Assembly: GCF_003019675.1 (NCBI RefSeq)
Contig: NZ_CP028105.1
Location: 1,008,282 to 1,072,281 of the forward strand
From: Fusobacterium ulcerans
Lineage (GTDB): Bacteria; Fusobacteriota; Fusobacteriia; Fusobacteriales; Fusobacteriaceae
Direction: 5' to 3'
DNA length: 64,000 bases
Shown: one piece after another, positions 46,827 to 56,496 of the stretch
Layout: each line of letters begins with the position of its first letter
How positions within the stretch are numbered: position 1 is the first letter of the stretch
Position numbers and translations under genes: made by a program
The notes under the pieces: generated by a model
What the model was told of the DNA's origin: nothing
Database searches by the model: none
Seen by the model: only the letters and a program-made list of their open reading frames with translations

Positions 46827-48416
46827 CTATTTTTTAATTCTAATAACTCTTCCTGGCAATATTTCATTTTTCTTGTAGTCTTTAATTGCAAATTCTCCAT
46901 TTACCATTACATGACTGATTCCTTCTGGGAATTGAATAGGATCTACGAAAGTTCCTTTATCAATAGTTGTATTTTCATCAAATATAACTACGTCTGCAAA
47001 GTATCCTTCTTTTAATAGTCCTCTATTGTCTATTTTAAATGTTTTAGCAGGCTTATTTGTCATTTTATAAATTGCTGTTTCCAATGTCATAGCTTTCATT
47101 TCTCTTACAAATTTTCCTATAACTCTAGGGAAAGCTCCATATACTCTAGGATGTGGTTTTCCTCCTAAAAGTCCATCTGTACATATATTACTTTCTTCTC
47201 TTGTCATGAAAGTAACTACATGCTCATCTTTTCCATAGTAGTCATACATTCCAACAGCATTTTCTTCTTCTTTCAATAGATCGAATACTGCATCAAATTT
47301 ATCTTTTCCTCTTAATTCAGCTATTTCTATTAGATTTTTTCCTATACAGTCTTCATTAGCTTTTGTTTTTACTGAAGTTACAAATATACCTTCAAACCCA
47401 GCAAAATCTATAAAGTTATCCCAACCTGGAATTCCATTGATTATATCATGTTTCATTTTTTCTCTGTCAGCTTTGTTTCCTAATCTTTCTACAAGTTTAT
47501 CAGTTCCTCCTGCATGTGCCCAAGGTGGAATGATAACTCCAAGCATTGTACTTCCAGCAACATATGGATACTGGTCATAAGATATTTTAATTCCTTCCTC
47601 TTTACATTTATCAAGAAGAGCAACTATATCTTTTATTAAATGCCAGTTCTTTTTACCACAGATTTTGAAGTGAGAGAAATGAATTTTTACTCCGCTTTCT
47701 CTAGCTATAGTTATAACTTCATTCATAGATTCAATCATTGTATCTGCTTCACTTCTTTGGTGTATAACTAATGGTCTGTCATATTCTGCTGCTACTTTAC
47801 AGATTTCTACTAATTCTCTAGTATCTGAATAAGCACAAGGTATGTAGATAAGTCCAGTTGAAAGTCCAGCTGCACCTGCTTCCATCTCTCTTCTAGTTAT
47901 ATCTCTCATTTTAGCTAATTCTTCATCTGTTGCTACTCTTGCTTCAAGCCCCATAGCTTCCATTCTGATGTTTCCATGAGGAACTAAGTACATTTCATTA
48001 GGTCCTGATCCAGTTTTTGCTATAAGATCAAGATATTTATCAGTTGTTTCCCAGTCCCAAGCTAGAAGATCACTGTCACCATCTAGCCCAGCTAGATTTT
48101 TTCTCCAAGAGCTTACAAATTCTTTTGGAAGAGGAGCCATTGAGATTCCGTCTTGACCTAGTATCTCTGTAGTTATTCCTTGACGAAGTTTAGGTTCGAT
48201 AAATGGTTCTATTAATACTTTTAAGTCTGAGTGGCTGTGAGTATCTATAAATCCTGGAGCAACTATTTTCCCAGTTGCATCTATAACCTCTGCTCCTTCA
48301 ACATTATCTATTGTTCCTATTTTTTCAATTTTATCTCCATTTATAAGGACATCTGCTTTATATCTTTTTTCACCGCTACCATCAACAACAAAACCATTTT
48401 TTATTAATTTCTTCAT
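46827..48416 (-). CDS. N-acyl-D-amino-acid deacylase-family amidohydrolase
   Basis: 529 residues. Amidohydrolase fold with GFIDTHSHSD (metal-site HxH), GQDGISMAP and SHFKICGKKNW, and the typical DVVIFDENT end. Members hydrolyse N-acyl-D-amino acids or D-hydantoin-like compounds. AGGAGG precedes the ATG. Last gene of a four-gene unit with a Na+ symporter, YgeY and diaminopropionate ammonia-lyase, so it probably frees amino acids from acylated or D-configured substrates. Confidence 0.88.
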   Translation of the reverse strand: MKKLIKNGFVVDGSGEKRYKADVLINGDKIEKIGTIDNVEGAEVIDATGKIVAPGFIDTHSHSDLKVLIEPFIEPKLRQGITTEILGQDGISMAPLPKEFVSSWRKNLAGLDGDSDLLAWDWETTDKYLDLIAKTGSGPNEMYLVPHGNIRMEAMGLEARVATDEELAKMRDITRREMEAGAAGLSTGLIYIPCAYSDTRELVEICKVAAEYDRPLVIHQRSEADTMIESMNEVITIARESGVKIHFSHFKICGKKNWHLIKDIVALLDKCKEEGIKISYDQYPYVAGSTMLGVIIPPWAHAGGTDKLVERLGNKADREKMKHDIINGIPGWDNFIDFAGFEGIFVTSVKTKANEDCIGKNLIEIAELRGKDKFDAVFDLLKEEENAVGMYDYYGKDEHVVTFMTREESNICTDGLLGGKPHPRVYGAFPRVIGKFVREMKAMTLETAIYKMTNKPAKTFKIDNRGLLKEGYFADVVIFDENTTIDKGTFVDPIQFPEGISHVMVNGEFAIKDYKKNEILPGRVIRIKK

Positions 48417-48452
48417 AATATAATCTCCTCCTTAATAATTGTACTTATATCA

Positions 48453-49925
48453 TTAAATATTTTCAAATTCAATTTCAGGAGCTGGTTTAACACCCATACT
48501 TCTTTCAATTGCTGAAACCGCAAAGATTACTATAAACGCTACTATTCCACCAGGAACCATTGCATTTAATCCCCAAGGAGTATTTAGAACATATATCCAT
48601 ATAGCTGCTACAACAGTACCTGCAACGATTGAAACAAATCCTGCATTTCTTGTTACATTTTTGTAGAAGATACCACAGATAAATGCTGCGAAAGGTCCTG
48701 CACTTCTAAGGGCAAAGGCTCCCATCATAACACTGATTACATTACTTGCTTCAAGAGCTATGAAAAGCCCTACTCCTCCAACTACCAACATAGCAATTTT
48801 TGAAATCCAAATTTCTTTTTTATCTTCTTTAACACCTTTATTGATGTAAGGAACGAATATATCATTTGTAAACATTGTAGCAGTACCAATCATATTTCCA
48901 GCAGCACTACTCATAGTAGCTGCAACGATTGCTGCCAGAACTATTCCTGCAATTATAGCAGGGGCAAATGTGATTGTAGCTTGTGCAAGAGCATTCTTTT
49001 GAGATCCTCCTAATGCATAACCATCAATACAAACATAAGCTAAAAGTCCGATTATAGCAGGAACTATTGCATAAGCTGCTGATACAACTCCAGCAAGTAT
49101 AGATCCTAATTTTGCTGATTTACCATCTTTTGCAGAACAGTAAGTTTGAACTATTTCCTGTCCTGTTGGGAAAGTCATGAAATACATAGCTATATACCCT
49201 ATAATAGTCGTAGCTCCAATTTTTGTCATGCTAAGCATGTCCATATTTGCTCCACTTACACTTTTCATAGCTTCTGCTTTCTCGAATAATGCACCAAATC
49301 CTCCAACTTCTTTACTATTTACCATTACAAGCATTGCAATAGTCATTCCTACTGTAATAAACAGAACATGCATAAGATTTGCTGCTGTAACAGATTTAAA
49401 TCCTCCAACCATTGTGTAAATAATAACAACTATTGTACTCACTATTGCTGCTGTTTTAAAGTCAAACCCTGTAACAACATTGATGATAGAAGCTGTTGCT
49501 ATGATTTGAGCTCCTGTTGCCATAAATAATGCTAATATTGATGTGATAGCAGTAAATATGTGAGAAGCTTTACCATATCTTTTACTGATTATTTCAGGTA
49601 CTGTATTTGCCTGTGCTCTTCTAAAATATGGAGCAATAAATGATACAAGGACAAACCCTATACCTCCTGCAATAACATACCATGCTGCTGATAATCCGTA
49701 TTGAAAAACGTTAGTTGCTATACCAGTTGTACTTGCTCCCCCTGTATTAGCTGCAAATAATGTACCTGCAAGAACTACTGGACCTAAAGATTTACTTGCC
49801 ATTAAGAAGTCATCATTACTTTGTTTTTCTTCAGCTTTTTTTCTTGAAGCAAAAAGTCCAATAGCAACTGTTGCCGCCATGTAAAGTAAAATGATTACCA
49901 AAGCTGTGATTTGTGCTTTATTCAT
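48453..49925 (-). CDS. Sodium:solute symporter (SSS family)
   Basis: About 490 residues, 13 membrane segments. Typical SSS features: GFASRKKxxx-like loop after helix 1, NTGGASTTG in helix 2 and TMVGGFKSVTAANL in the Na+ site region. The frame starts at a TTG at 49931, but the ATG at 49925 has AGGGGG at correct spacing. The substrate is probably an amino acid or acyl-amino acid, judging by neighbours. Confidence 0.9.
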   Translation of the reverse strand: MNKAQITALVIILLYMAATVAIGLFASRKKAEEKQSNDDFLMASKSLGPVVLAGTLFAANTGGASTTGIATNVFQYGLSAAWYVIAGGIGFVLVSFIAPYFRRAQANTVPEIISKRYGKASHIFTAITSILALFMATGAQIIATASIINVVTGFDFKTAAIVSTIVVIIYTMVGGFKSVTAANLMHVLFITVGMTIAMLVMVNSKEVGGFGALFEKAEAMKSVSGANMDMLSMTKIGATTIIGYIAMYFMTFPTGQEIVQTYCSAKDGKSAKLGSILAGVVSAAYAIVPAIIGLLAYVCIDGYALGGSQKNALAQATITFAPAIIAGIVLAAIVAATMSSAAGNMIGTATMFTNDIFVPYINKGVKEDKKEIWISKIAMLVVGGVGLFIALEASNVISVMMGAFALRSAGPFAAFICGIFYKNVTRNAGFVSIVAGTVVAAIWIYVLNTPWGLNAMVPGGIVAFIVIFAVSAIERSMGVKPAPEIEFENI

Positions 49926-49955
49926 ATTCAATTCCCCCTAAATTAATTTAATTTA

Positions 49956-51140
49956 TTACTTTGCCAAATAAGCTTTTAAAATTGCATAATATCCTTCAGT
50001 TACATTATATAGACTATCTAATTCTATGTATTCATCTATTGTATGTGCTAAGTTTTCTCTTGATGGTCCATATCCTATTGTTTTTATTCCTGCTTCTCCT
50101 GCATAGTGAGATCCATTTGTACAGAAATTATAGTGAGTGATTGTAGGAGTCTGTCCTATTCCCTCTAAAGCTTTTAATGCTTTTTGTACATACTCATCTT
50201 TCTCTTCAAATAACCATCCTGGGAAGAATCTCTCTCCTTCTATTGTTGCACCAGTCCAGCATTTTTCTACTCCTCTTGCATATGATACTTTTGCTTTAAG
50301 AGTTTCATCTTCTTTTGCCATTTCATCTAGTAATTTTTGAATAGGTGCCAATACACTTTCAGGAGTTTCTCCTACTAGAAGTCTTCTGTCATAAGTTGCT
50401 CTGCAATAGTCAGGGACTACTGATGCTCCTGGGTATGGAGATGATTTTACATCTGTTAATTCAAGTATTCCATATCCCAATGTGTCATGGTGAGTCATTG
50501 GTAGTTTTTGAATATTTTCAATTATTTTCATCATTTTATATACTGCATTTATTCCTTTTTCTGGGTTAGCTGAGTGAGCAGGTTTTCCAAAAGTTTCTAC
50601 TACTATTTCCCCTCTTCCTCTTTGTCCTATTTTAAGATTAAGCTGAGAAGCTTCTCCTATTATTACATAATCAGGTTTTACATATTTACTGATCTCTCTT
50701 GCTGCTACTCCTTCGAAACACTCTTCATGAACTACACCAGCTATGAATATTTCTCCAGCAAATTCTTTTTTAAGGTCTTGAGCTAAATATGCCCCAGCTA
50801 AAAGCATTGCGCACACAGCACCTTTCATGTCAGTAGTTCCTCTACCATATAGTTTACCATCTTCTATATTTCCAGCAAAAGGTTTCTTAGTCCATTTTTC
50901 TTCATCTACTGGAACAGTGTCTATATGACCGTCCATAAGTACTTTTGGCCCTTCATATTTTCCTTTTACAGAACCAATAACATTTCCGTACTTGTCTACA
51001 TGTACAGTATCATACCCTACTTCAAGGCATAATTTTTTAATATATTCTGCTACTTCTTTTTCTTCTCCTGAATAACTTCTTCTTTGAATAAGGTTTTGAA
51101 GTACTTCTACTATCTGTTCTTTTCTTTCATTAGTCAACAT
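49956..51140 (-). CDS. ygeY: M20-family metallohydrolase YgeY
   Basis: 394 residues, ArgE/DapE-type amidohydrolase. Zn ligands in MDGHIDTVPVD and GRGTTDMKG, the catalytic Glu pair in VVHEECFEG, and a final Zn His in GIKTIGYGPS-region sequence. The overall pattern matches YgeY, which accompanies YgeX in enterobacteria and clostridia. AGGAGG precedes the ATG. Immediately downstream of the ammonia-lyase gene. Confidence 0.88.
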   Translation of the reverse strand: MLTNERKEQIVEVLQNLIQRRSYSGEEKEVAEYIKKLCLEVGYDTVHVDKYGNVIGSVKGKYEGPKVLMDGHIDTVPVDEEKWTKKPFAGNIEDGKLYGRGTTDMKGAVCAMLLAGAYLAQDLKKEFAGEIFIAGVVHEECFEGVAAREISKYVKPDYVIIGEASQLNLKIGQRGRGEIVVETFGKPAHSANPEKGINAVYKMMKIIENIQKLPMTHHDTLGYGILELTDVKSSPYPGASVVPDYCRATYDRRLLVGETPESVLAPIQKLLDEMAKEDETLKAKVSYARGVEKCWTGATIEGERFFPGWLFEEKDEYVQKALKALEGIGQTPTITHYNFCTNGSHYAGEAGIKTIGYGPSRENLAHTIDEYIELDSLYNVTEGYYAILKAYLAK

Positions 51141-51176
51141 TTAAATTCCTCCTGAATTTTTTATTTAAAATATGAT

Positions 51177-52397
51177 TTATTTATTTGGATAAGCTCCGTT
51201 CCATACTACATTTTTGAACCCTTCTACATCTGTATCTCCTTCAGTGCTGATACATAGTATTCTTGAGTTTTCATCTAATTTAAGTTCTTTCATAAGTTCT
51301 TTGTATTCTTCTTTCTTTTCTGAAAGAATAGTGAATAGTCCCAGCCCTACAGCTCCTGATTCCCCAGAAATAACTCTTGTATCTGTTCCAAGAGGACTAG
51401 AAAGTACTCTCATTCCTCTAGCTGCAACCTGATCATCACATGATACAGAGAAGTCTGCATTGTCTCTTAATATTTTCCAGCTGATAGTATTTGGTTCTCC
51501 ACAAGCAAGTCCAGCCATTATAGTAGTAAGATCTCCAGTTACATTATGTGGATTTCCATCATTAGCTTCCATAGATTTATATATACAGTTAGCTCCATGA
51601 GGTTCACAGATAACTGTTATTGGTCTGTCATCTCCATAAAGGTGAGCTAAATATCCTTGTACTGCCCCTGCGAATGATCCTACCCCAGCTTGAAGAAATA
51701 CATGAGTAGGTTTTTCTTCTTTAGCTGCTTCCAGCTGCTCTACTACTTCATTTATTATTGTTGAATATCCCTGCATGATCCATAGAGGAATTTCTTCATA
51801 TCCGTCCCATGCAGTATCCTGTACCATTATCCATCCATGATCTTGTGCACCTTTATTAGCAAGTCTTACAGCATCATCATAGTTAAGATCAGTTATACTT
51901 ACATCTGCTCCTTCTTTAGCTATTGCATCAAATCTCATTTGAGCAGAACCTTTAGGCATATATACAACAGATTTTTGTCTAAGTCTTGCAGCCATCCATG
52001 CTACACCTCTACCGTGGTTACCATCAGTAGCAGTAACAAAAGTAACATCTCCAAGCTGTTTTTTTACTTCATCAGAGATAAGCACATTGAAAGGAAGATC
52101 TTTCATGTCTCTATTAAGTTTTTGACTAAGATATTTCCCTATTGCATATGATCCCCCAAGTACTTTGAAAGCATTCAGTCCGAATCTTTTAGATTCATCC
52201 TTCATCCATACTTTTTTAACACCATAGTATGAAGCAAGAGTTTTCAGATCAACTAAAGGAGTTGCCTGATAATCAGGGAGACTTTTATGAAAGTCATAAA
52301 CCTCTTTCATTTCCTCAGAGCTAAATCCTGAAAGTTCAGATTTTTTATATCCAGCATCTCTGCTTTTTTTATTGTGTACCCATTTTAATAGTTCCAA
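51177..52397 (-). CDS. ygeX: Diaminopropionate ammonia-lyase
   Basis: 406 residues, PLP fold-type II. The PLP Lys is in GLNAFKVLGGSYA; the phosphate-site and active-site loop TDGNHGRGVAW is present, as is SPLGTDTRVISGESGAV. Converts 2,3-diaminopropionate (either enantiomer in known members) to pyruvate and ammonia. It starts with TTG, 7 nt after AGGAGG; no ATG is available. First gene of the cluster, directly behind a sigma-54 promoter. Confidence 0.93.
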   Translation of the reverse strand: MELLKWVHNKKSRDAGYKKSELSGFSSEEMKEVYDFHKSLPDYQATPLVDLKTLASYYGVKKVWMKDESKRFGLNAFKVLGGSYAIGKYLSQKLNRDMKDLPFNVLISDEVKKQLGDVTFVTATDGNHGRGVAWMAARLRQKSVVYMPKGSAQMRFDAIAKEGADVSITDLNYDDAVRLANKGAQDHGWIMVQDTAWDGYEEIPLWIMQGYSTIINEVVEQLEAAKEEKPTHVFLQAGVGSFAGAVQGYLAHLYGDDRPITVICEPHGANCIYKSMEANDGNPHNVTGDLTTIMAGLACGEPNTISWKILRDNADFSVSCDDQVAARGMRVLSSPLGTDTRVISGESGAVGLGLFTILSEKKEEYKELMKELKLDENSRILCISTEGDTDVEGFKNVVWNGAYPNK

Positions 52398-52437
52398 TTT
52401 TTTATCCTCCTATCGTTTTATTTTCACAGTATATATA

Positions 52438-52454
52438 AGCAAAAACCATACCAA
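52438..52454 (-). promoter_or_regulatory. Sigma-54 promoter of the ygeX cluster
   Basis: Minus strand TTGGTATGGTTTTTGCT: GG and GC elements at the spacing of the TGGCAC-N5-TTGCT consensus, 41 bp before the TTG start of ygeX. A divergent sigma-54 activator gene lies 230 bp away. Confidence 0.8.
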
Positions 52455-52537
52455 TTTTTAAAAATATTTTTATGTTTTATTTTAGAACTTTTACGAGAGT
52501 TTTCATTCACTTTTAGAAGGAATCCCCCTTTCACCAT

Positions 52538-52552
52538 TTCTCACTTTGAGAA
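52538..52552. promoter_or_regulatory. Activator-binding palindrome, site 1
   Basis: TTCTCACTTTGAGAA. It lies about 118 bp upstream of the expected sigma-54 start, a normal distance for an upstream activator site. The same 15-bp sequence with one change recurs at 52625-52639. Confidence 0.65.
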
Positions 52553-52557
52553 TTTTC

Positions 52558-52570
52558 TATCATTTTGATA
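52558..52570. promoter_or_regulatory. Activator-binding palindrome, site 2 (weaker)
   Basis: TATCATTTTGATA shares the core TCAnTTTGA with the other two sites; it is centred about 19 bp from site 1, near two helical turns. Confidence 0.45.
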
Positions 52571-52624
52571 ATTTTTATCAAAGTCCTATATTTTCTAATT
52601 TTCTCTTTTTATTATTTTTTTTCT

Positions 52625-52639
52625 TTCTCATTTTGAGAA
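52625..52639. promoter_or_regulatory. Activator-binding palindrome, site 3 (autoregulatory)
   Basis: TTCTCATTTTGAGAA, ending 8 bp before TATAAT (52647-52652) of the regulator's own promoter, so binding here would block that promoter: probable negative autoregulation. Confidence 0.6.
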
Positions 52640-52681
52640 AAAATTGTATAATACATATATAAAATAAAAGGAAGTGGAGAT

Positions 52682-54391
52682 ATGGATTTATTAAATAAAA
52701 TAAAAGATGATATATTAAAATATGCTGAAACTATTTCCCAAGTGATAAATATAGATGTAGAAATCATGAACAAAGAACTTATAAGGATAGCTGGTACTGG
52801 AAGACTGAAAGAAAAAGTAGGTCTTGATATGACTGGTGAATCTCATGTTTATGAGCATGTTTTAAAAACTGGTAATACAGAAATTATACTTTCTCCAAGG
52901 GAAGAGAAAATATGTCAAACCTGCCCTTCGAGAAATACCTGCACAGAAGTATTGGAAATTTCTACTCCTATTATGTTTAATTCTGAGCCTATTGGAGTTA
53001 TCGGACTGATTTGTTTTGATGAAAAAAAGAAAGATGAGTTCATATCAAAGCAAGATTCATATATAAAATTTTTGCAGCAGATAGCTTTATTCATTGGTTC
53101 GAGAGTATATGAAGCCAATGAAAAAATAATGATAGAAAACAATAATAAGGTTCTTATGAATATAGTTGACAGAATCCCAGACTCTATAATCATAACTAAT
53201 GATCATGATAAAATAGAGCTTATCAATGAAAAAGGAATATCTCTTTTTAAACTGACTGACTATGAGCATAAATTACTAGTCTCTCCTATTAAAAGCTTTC
53301 TTGATAAAAAAGAATTTTCATTATCCTATGCTGATATTTCTCATGATGTTGTAGGAGATATAATATATTTCCCTAAAAATATGGGAAGATTCAGAACTTT
53401 GTATATATTTCAGGAATCTCAAAAATTCAGAACATATCTCCATCAATTAAACTATAATTTTTCCAAGGAATTTATTTTTAATTCTCAGGAAATGGAAGCT
53501 GTATATTCAAAAATAAGAAAAGTTGCCAAAACTACATCAACTGTTCTCATTACAGGGGAAAGTGGAACTGGAAAGGAAGTTGCTGCAAAAGCTATTCATA
53601 CAAGCAGCAATAGAGCTGACATGCCTTTTATTGCTGTCAACTGTGGAGCTATTCCTGACACTCTTATGGAAAGTGAATTTTTTGGCTATGTAAAAGGTGC
53701 TTTTACTGGAGCAAATCCAAAGGGAAAAATAGGGTTCTTTGAACAGGCTGATAAAGGAACTATATTTTTAGATGAAATTGGTGATATGCCTTTAACACTT
53801 CAAGTAAAACTTTTGAGAGTACTTCAGGAAAAAACTATCTCTCCTGTAGGTTCTGATAAGATAAAAGAAATAGACATAAGAATTGTTGCTGCTACCAATA
53901 AAAATTTAGAAACCCTTGTAGCTGAAGGAAAATTCAGAGAAGACCTCTATTATAGATTAAATGTCTTTCCAATAGATATCCCAGCTTTAAGAGAAAGACC
54001 AAAAGATATAGAAGATCTGACTAACTTCTTTATTGCTAAGTATTCTCAGCTTTTCAATATTCCTATAAGAAGACTTTCAAATGAAGTTATGTTTCTTTTT
54101 CTTTCTTACAGCTGGCCTGGAAATATAAGAGAGCTTAAAAATATAACAGAATATATAATAAATGTAATTGAGGAAAGAGATTTGATGATAACTGTAAAAC
54201 ACCTGCCGCCGAAACTTACAAATTCTCTCAATATAAAAGAGATAAAAACTCTGGCAGAAATAGAAAAGGAGGCTATTGAAACTTTTCTTTTAAAATATGG
54301 CCGTTCTTCTAAGGATAAAGTTAAAGTAGCCGAAACTCTTGATATAAGTCTTGCTACCCTCTATAGAAAATTAAAATTATATAATTTATAG
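52682..54391 (+). CDS. Sigma-54-dependent activator of the ygeX cluster
   Basis: 569 residues. The N-terminal ~150 residues form a GAF-like sensor with a Cys cluster (CQTCPSRNTC); a PAS-like domain spans about 160-250; the AAA+ domain has GESGTGKE (Walker A), GAFTGA (sigma-54 contact) and GTIFLDEIGDM (Walker B); a Fis HTH sits at the end (VAETLDISLATLYRKLK). There is no receiver domain, so it senses a ligand directly. Divergent from ygeX, whose promoter is of sigma-54 type, so it is almost certainly its activator. GGAAGTGGAG precedes the ATG. Confidence 0.93.
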   Translation: MDLLNKIKDDILKYAETISQVINIDVEIMNKELIRIAGTGRLKEKVGLDMTGESHVYEHVLKTGNTEIILSPREEKICQTCPSRNTCTEVLEISTPIMFNSEPIGVIGLICFDEKKKDEFISKQDSYIKFLQQIALFIGSRVYEANEKIMIENNNKVLMNIVDRIPDSIIITNDHDKIELINEKGISLFKLTDYEHKLLVSPIKSFLDKKEFSLSYADISHDVVGDIIYFPKNMGRFRTLYIFQESQKFRTYLHQLNYNFSKEFIFNSQEMEAVYSKIRKVAKTTSTVLITGESGTGKEVAAKAIHTSSNRADMPFIAVNCGAIPDTLMESEFFGYVKGAFTGANPKGKIGFFEQADKGTIFLDEIGDMPLTLQVKLLRVLQEKTISPVGSDKIKEIDIRIVAATNKNLETLVAEGKFREDLYYRLNVFPIDIPALRERPKDIEDLTNFFIAKYSQLFNIPIRRLSNEVMFLFLSYSWPGNIRELKNITEYIINVIEERDLMITVKHLPPKLTNSLNIKEIKTLAEIEKEAIETFLLKYGRSSKDKVKVAETLDISLATLYRKLKLYNL

Positions 54392-54433
54392 TCAATTTTT
54401 ATATCCTTGACATTTAAATTTTAAAGTTATATA

Positions 54434-54453
54434 ATTGTTAGCAAGCTAACAAT
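54434..54453. promoter_or_regulatory. MarR operator, copy 1
   Basis: ATTGTTAGCAAGCTAACAAT: 9-bp arms with a 2-bp centre, just before the ribosome site of the marR-type gene. The same site with one change lies before the efflux gene (54934-54953). Confidence 0.7.
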
Positions 54454-54470
54454 ATTTCAGGAGGAAAATA

Positions 54471-54899
54471 ATGAAAACAGATTTAGGTTTTTATATAAAA
54501 AAACTTGAAAATCTTCTTCAGCGACAGGCTTATAAAGCATATCATGGAAAAAATGATAATGACTATTCTCTAATGAATATGTGGATTACAGATTTTCTTA
54601 CAGATCATGAAAGCAAAGATATTTTCCCAAAAGATATTGAAGAAGAGTTCTTTATCACTCGGGCAACTACTTCTAAAATGCTGGCATTAATGGAAAAGAA
54701 AGAGCTAATTGCCAGAGAAAGTGTTCCTGAAGATGGAAGATTAAAAAAAATTGTTTTATTACCAAAAGGAAGAGAGCTTCAAAAGAAGTGCATCCAAATG
54801 CGTGATAAAATAGAAGAGAAATTAACTGTGAATCTTACAGAAGAAGAAAAAAAACAATTTCTTATCATATCTAAAAAAATAATTGACGGCATGAGTTAA
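54471..54899 (+). CDS. MarR-family regulator
   Basis: 142 residues. Winged HTH with FFITRATTSKMLALMEKKEL (recognition region) and the wing RESVPEDGRLKKI, the DxR motif of MarR proteins. AGGAGG precedes the ATG. Followed 74 nt later by a MATE pump gene. A matching operator stands in front of each gene, so the regulator probably represses itself and the pump until a drug-like ligand appears. Confidence 0.92.
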   Translation: MKTDLGFYIKKLENLLQRQAYKAYHGKNDNDYSLMNMWITDFLTDHESKDIFPKDIEEEFFITRATTSKMLALMEKKELIARESVPEDGRLKKIVLLPKGRELQKKCIQMRDKIEEKLTVNLTEEEKKQFLIISKKIIDGMS

Positions 54900-54926
54900 T
54901 TCTTTTAACTTAAGCCGTCAATTATT
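54877..54926 (+). terminator. Hairpin between marR and the MATE gene
   Basis: A 13-bp stem AATAATTGACGGC / GCCGTCAATTATT that includes the last codons of the regulator gene, followed by TATTCATATT. The U tract is weak, so it may give partial termination or protect the transcript. Confidence 0.55.
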
Positions 54927-54933
54927 TATTCAT

Positions 54934-54953
54934 ATTGTTAGCTAGCATACAAT
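54934..54953. promoter_or_regulatory. MarR operator, copy 2
   Basis: ATTGTTAGCTAGCATACAAT, one mismatch from a perfect inverted repeat and the same as copy 1 on its left arm. It lies 4 nt before the pump gene's AGGAGG. Confidence 0.65.
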
Positions 54954-54973
54954 TTTCAGGAGGAAAAATATTT

Positions 54974-56311
54974 ATGAACGACAAAAAATCTTTATTCACT
55001 GATGCTCCTATATCAGAAGCAGTCACTAAAATGGCTTTACCTTGTGTAATTTCATCTTTAATTTTAATAATATACAATATGGCAGATACATTTTTTGTAG
55101 GACAGACACAAAATGCTTTTCAAGTTGCAGCTGTATCTCTTACTAATCCTGTTTTTGTTCTCTTTATAGCGGCAGCTAATCTTTTAGGGATTGGGGGAAG
55201 TGCTATGATCTCTATTTTGCTAGGGCAGAATAAAAAGGAGAAAGTTAAATCTGTTTCATCATTTTGCTGTTATGCTTCTATTATTATTGGTATTTTAAGC
55301 TGCTTACTTATTTTAATATTCATGAATCCCTTATTGAAGCTTTTAGGAAGCAGTCCAGATACCTATCAATTTTCAAAAGATTATTTATTCTATATTGCTT
55401 TGGGAGGTCCATTTATCTTATTTTCAAATGCTTTTGGGCATATAGTTCGTGGAGAGGGGGCTTCTAATATTTCTATGATTGGCGGTTTGATTGGGACTAT
55501 AGTTAATATTATTCTAGACCCTATATTTATTCTTACTTTAAATATGGGAACTGCTGGAGCTGCTATTGCTACAGTTATTGGAAATATAGCTGGATGTCTT
55601 TATTATCTGTGGTATTTTAACAAGGGGGAATCTTCTCTTTCTCTTAACCCTTGTTATTTAGCTGGAGAGAAAAAAATAATGCTCCAAACAACTAATATTG
55701 GAATTCCTTCAGGTATAAATTCTGCATTAATGAGTGTATCTACTATATTATTCAATAATGTAGTTGTCTCTTATGGAGATACTCCCCTTGCAGCTATGGG
55801 AATTGTTACAAAGATTTACCTGCTAATTGTTTTTATTCATATGGGAATTTCAAATGGTGTTCAGCCGCTTTTAGGGTATAATTATGGCTGCGGAAATCAT
55901 AAAAGATTTTTTTCTATATTGAAATTTAGTGCCCTATGCACAGTAGTGCTTGGAACTATTTTATCTGGAGTATGTATTGTATTTCGTTATCCTATTATAA
56001 GGCTGTTTATAGATAATACTTCTGTTATTAACTATGGAGCAAAAATGCTGATGGCAACTTCACTGGCTGGTCCTGTTCTTGGAATACTTTTCCTATGTAT
56101 CACAAGCATACAGGCATTAAACAATCCTTTTTCATCTACTATGCTTAGTGTATGCAGACAGGGAATATTTTTTATTCCATTACTGTATGCTCTTAATTTC
56201 CTCTTTGGTTTGACAGGGGTTATTTATACGCAGACTGTTACTGATTATCTTACAGTTATTATATCTGTATTTTTTCTTAAATCTTCTCTAAAGAAAATGA
56301 AAAACTTATAA
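54974..56311 (+). CDS. MATE-family multidrug efflux transporter
   Basis: About 445 residues with 12 membrane helices in two homologous halves. MATE motifs: PCVISSLILIIYNMADTFFVGQ in helix 1 (split here: MADTFFVGQ), GIGGSAMISILLGQ, and NLGIGxxxxxxPLLGYNYG-like GVQPLLGYNYG in the second half. Uses a Na+ or H+ gradient. The frame starts at 54935, but AGGAGG places initiation at the ATG at 54974. Confidence 0.92.
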   Translation: MNDKKSLFTDAPISEAVTKMALPCVISSLILIIYNMADTFFVGQTQNAFQVAAVSLTNPVFVLFIAAANLLGIGGSAMISILLGQNKKEKVKSVSSFCCYASIIIGILSCLLILIFMNPLLKLLGSSPDTYQFSKDYLFYIALGGPFILFSNAFGHIVRGEGASNISMIGGLIGTIVNIILDPIFILTLNMGTAGAAIATVIGNIAGCLYYLWYFNKGESSLSLNPCYLAGEKKIMLQTTNIGIPSGINSALMSVSTILFNNVVVSYGDTPLAAMGIVTKIYLLIVFIHMGISNGVQPLLGYNYGCGNHKRFFSILKFSALCTVVLGTILSGVCIVFRYPIIRLFIDNTSVINYGAKMLMATSLAGPVLGILFLCITSIQALNNPFSSTMLSVCRQGIFFIPLLYALNFLFGLTGVIYTQTVTDYLTVIISVFFLKSSLKKMKNL

Positions 56312-56348
56312 TTTTACAAATAATCAAAAAACTAGATTAAATACCTAA

Positions 56349-56385
56349 TAATTACAGCAGTTAATTATTTTAATTGCTGTAATTA
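56349..56385. terminator. Hairpin between the convergent MATE and small EF-Tu-like genes
   Basis: Perfect 11-bp arms TAATTACAGCA / TGCTGTAATTA. No good U tract follows, so the terminator role is uncertain. Confidence 0.45.
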
Positions 56386-56496
56386 CTGAAATATAATAGT
56401 GAAAATATTATTTTATGAACAAAATAAATAATAAATATCTTTATGAGAACTTTCTAAAATTATATTTCTCTTTAACTATTTATTAATATTTTTTCT

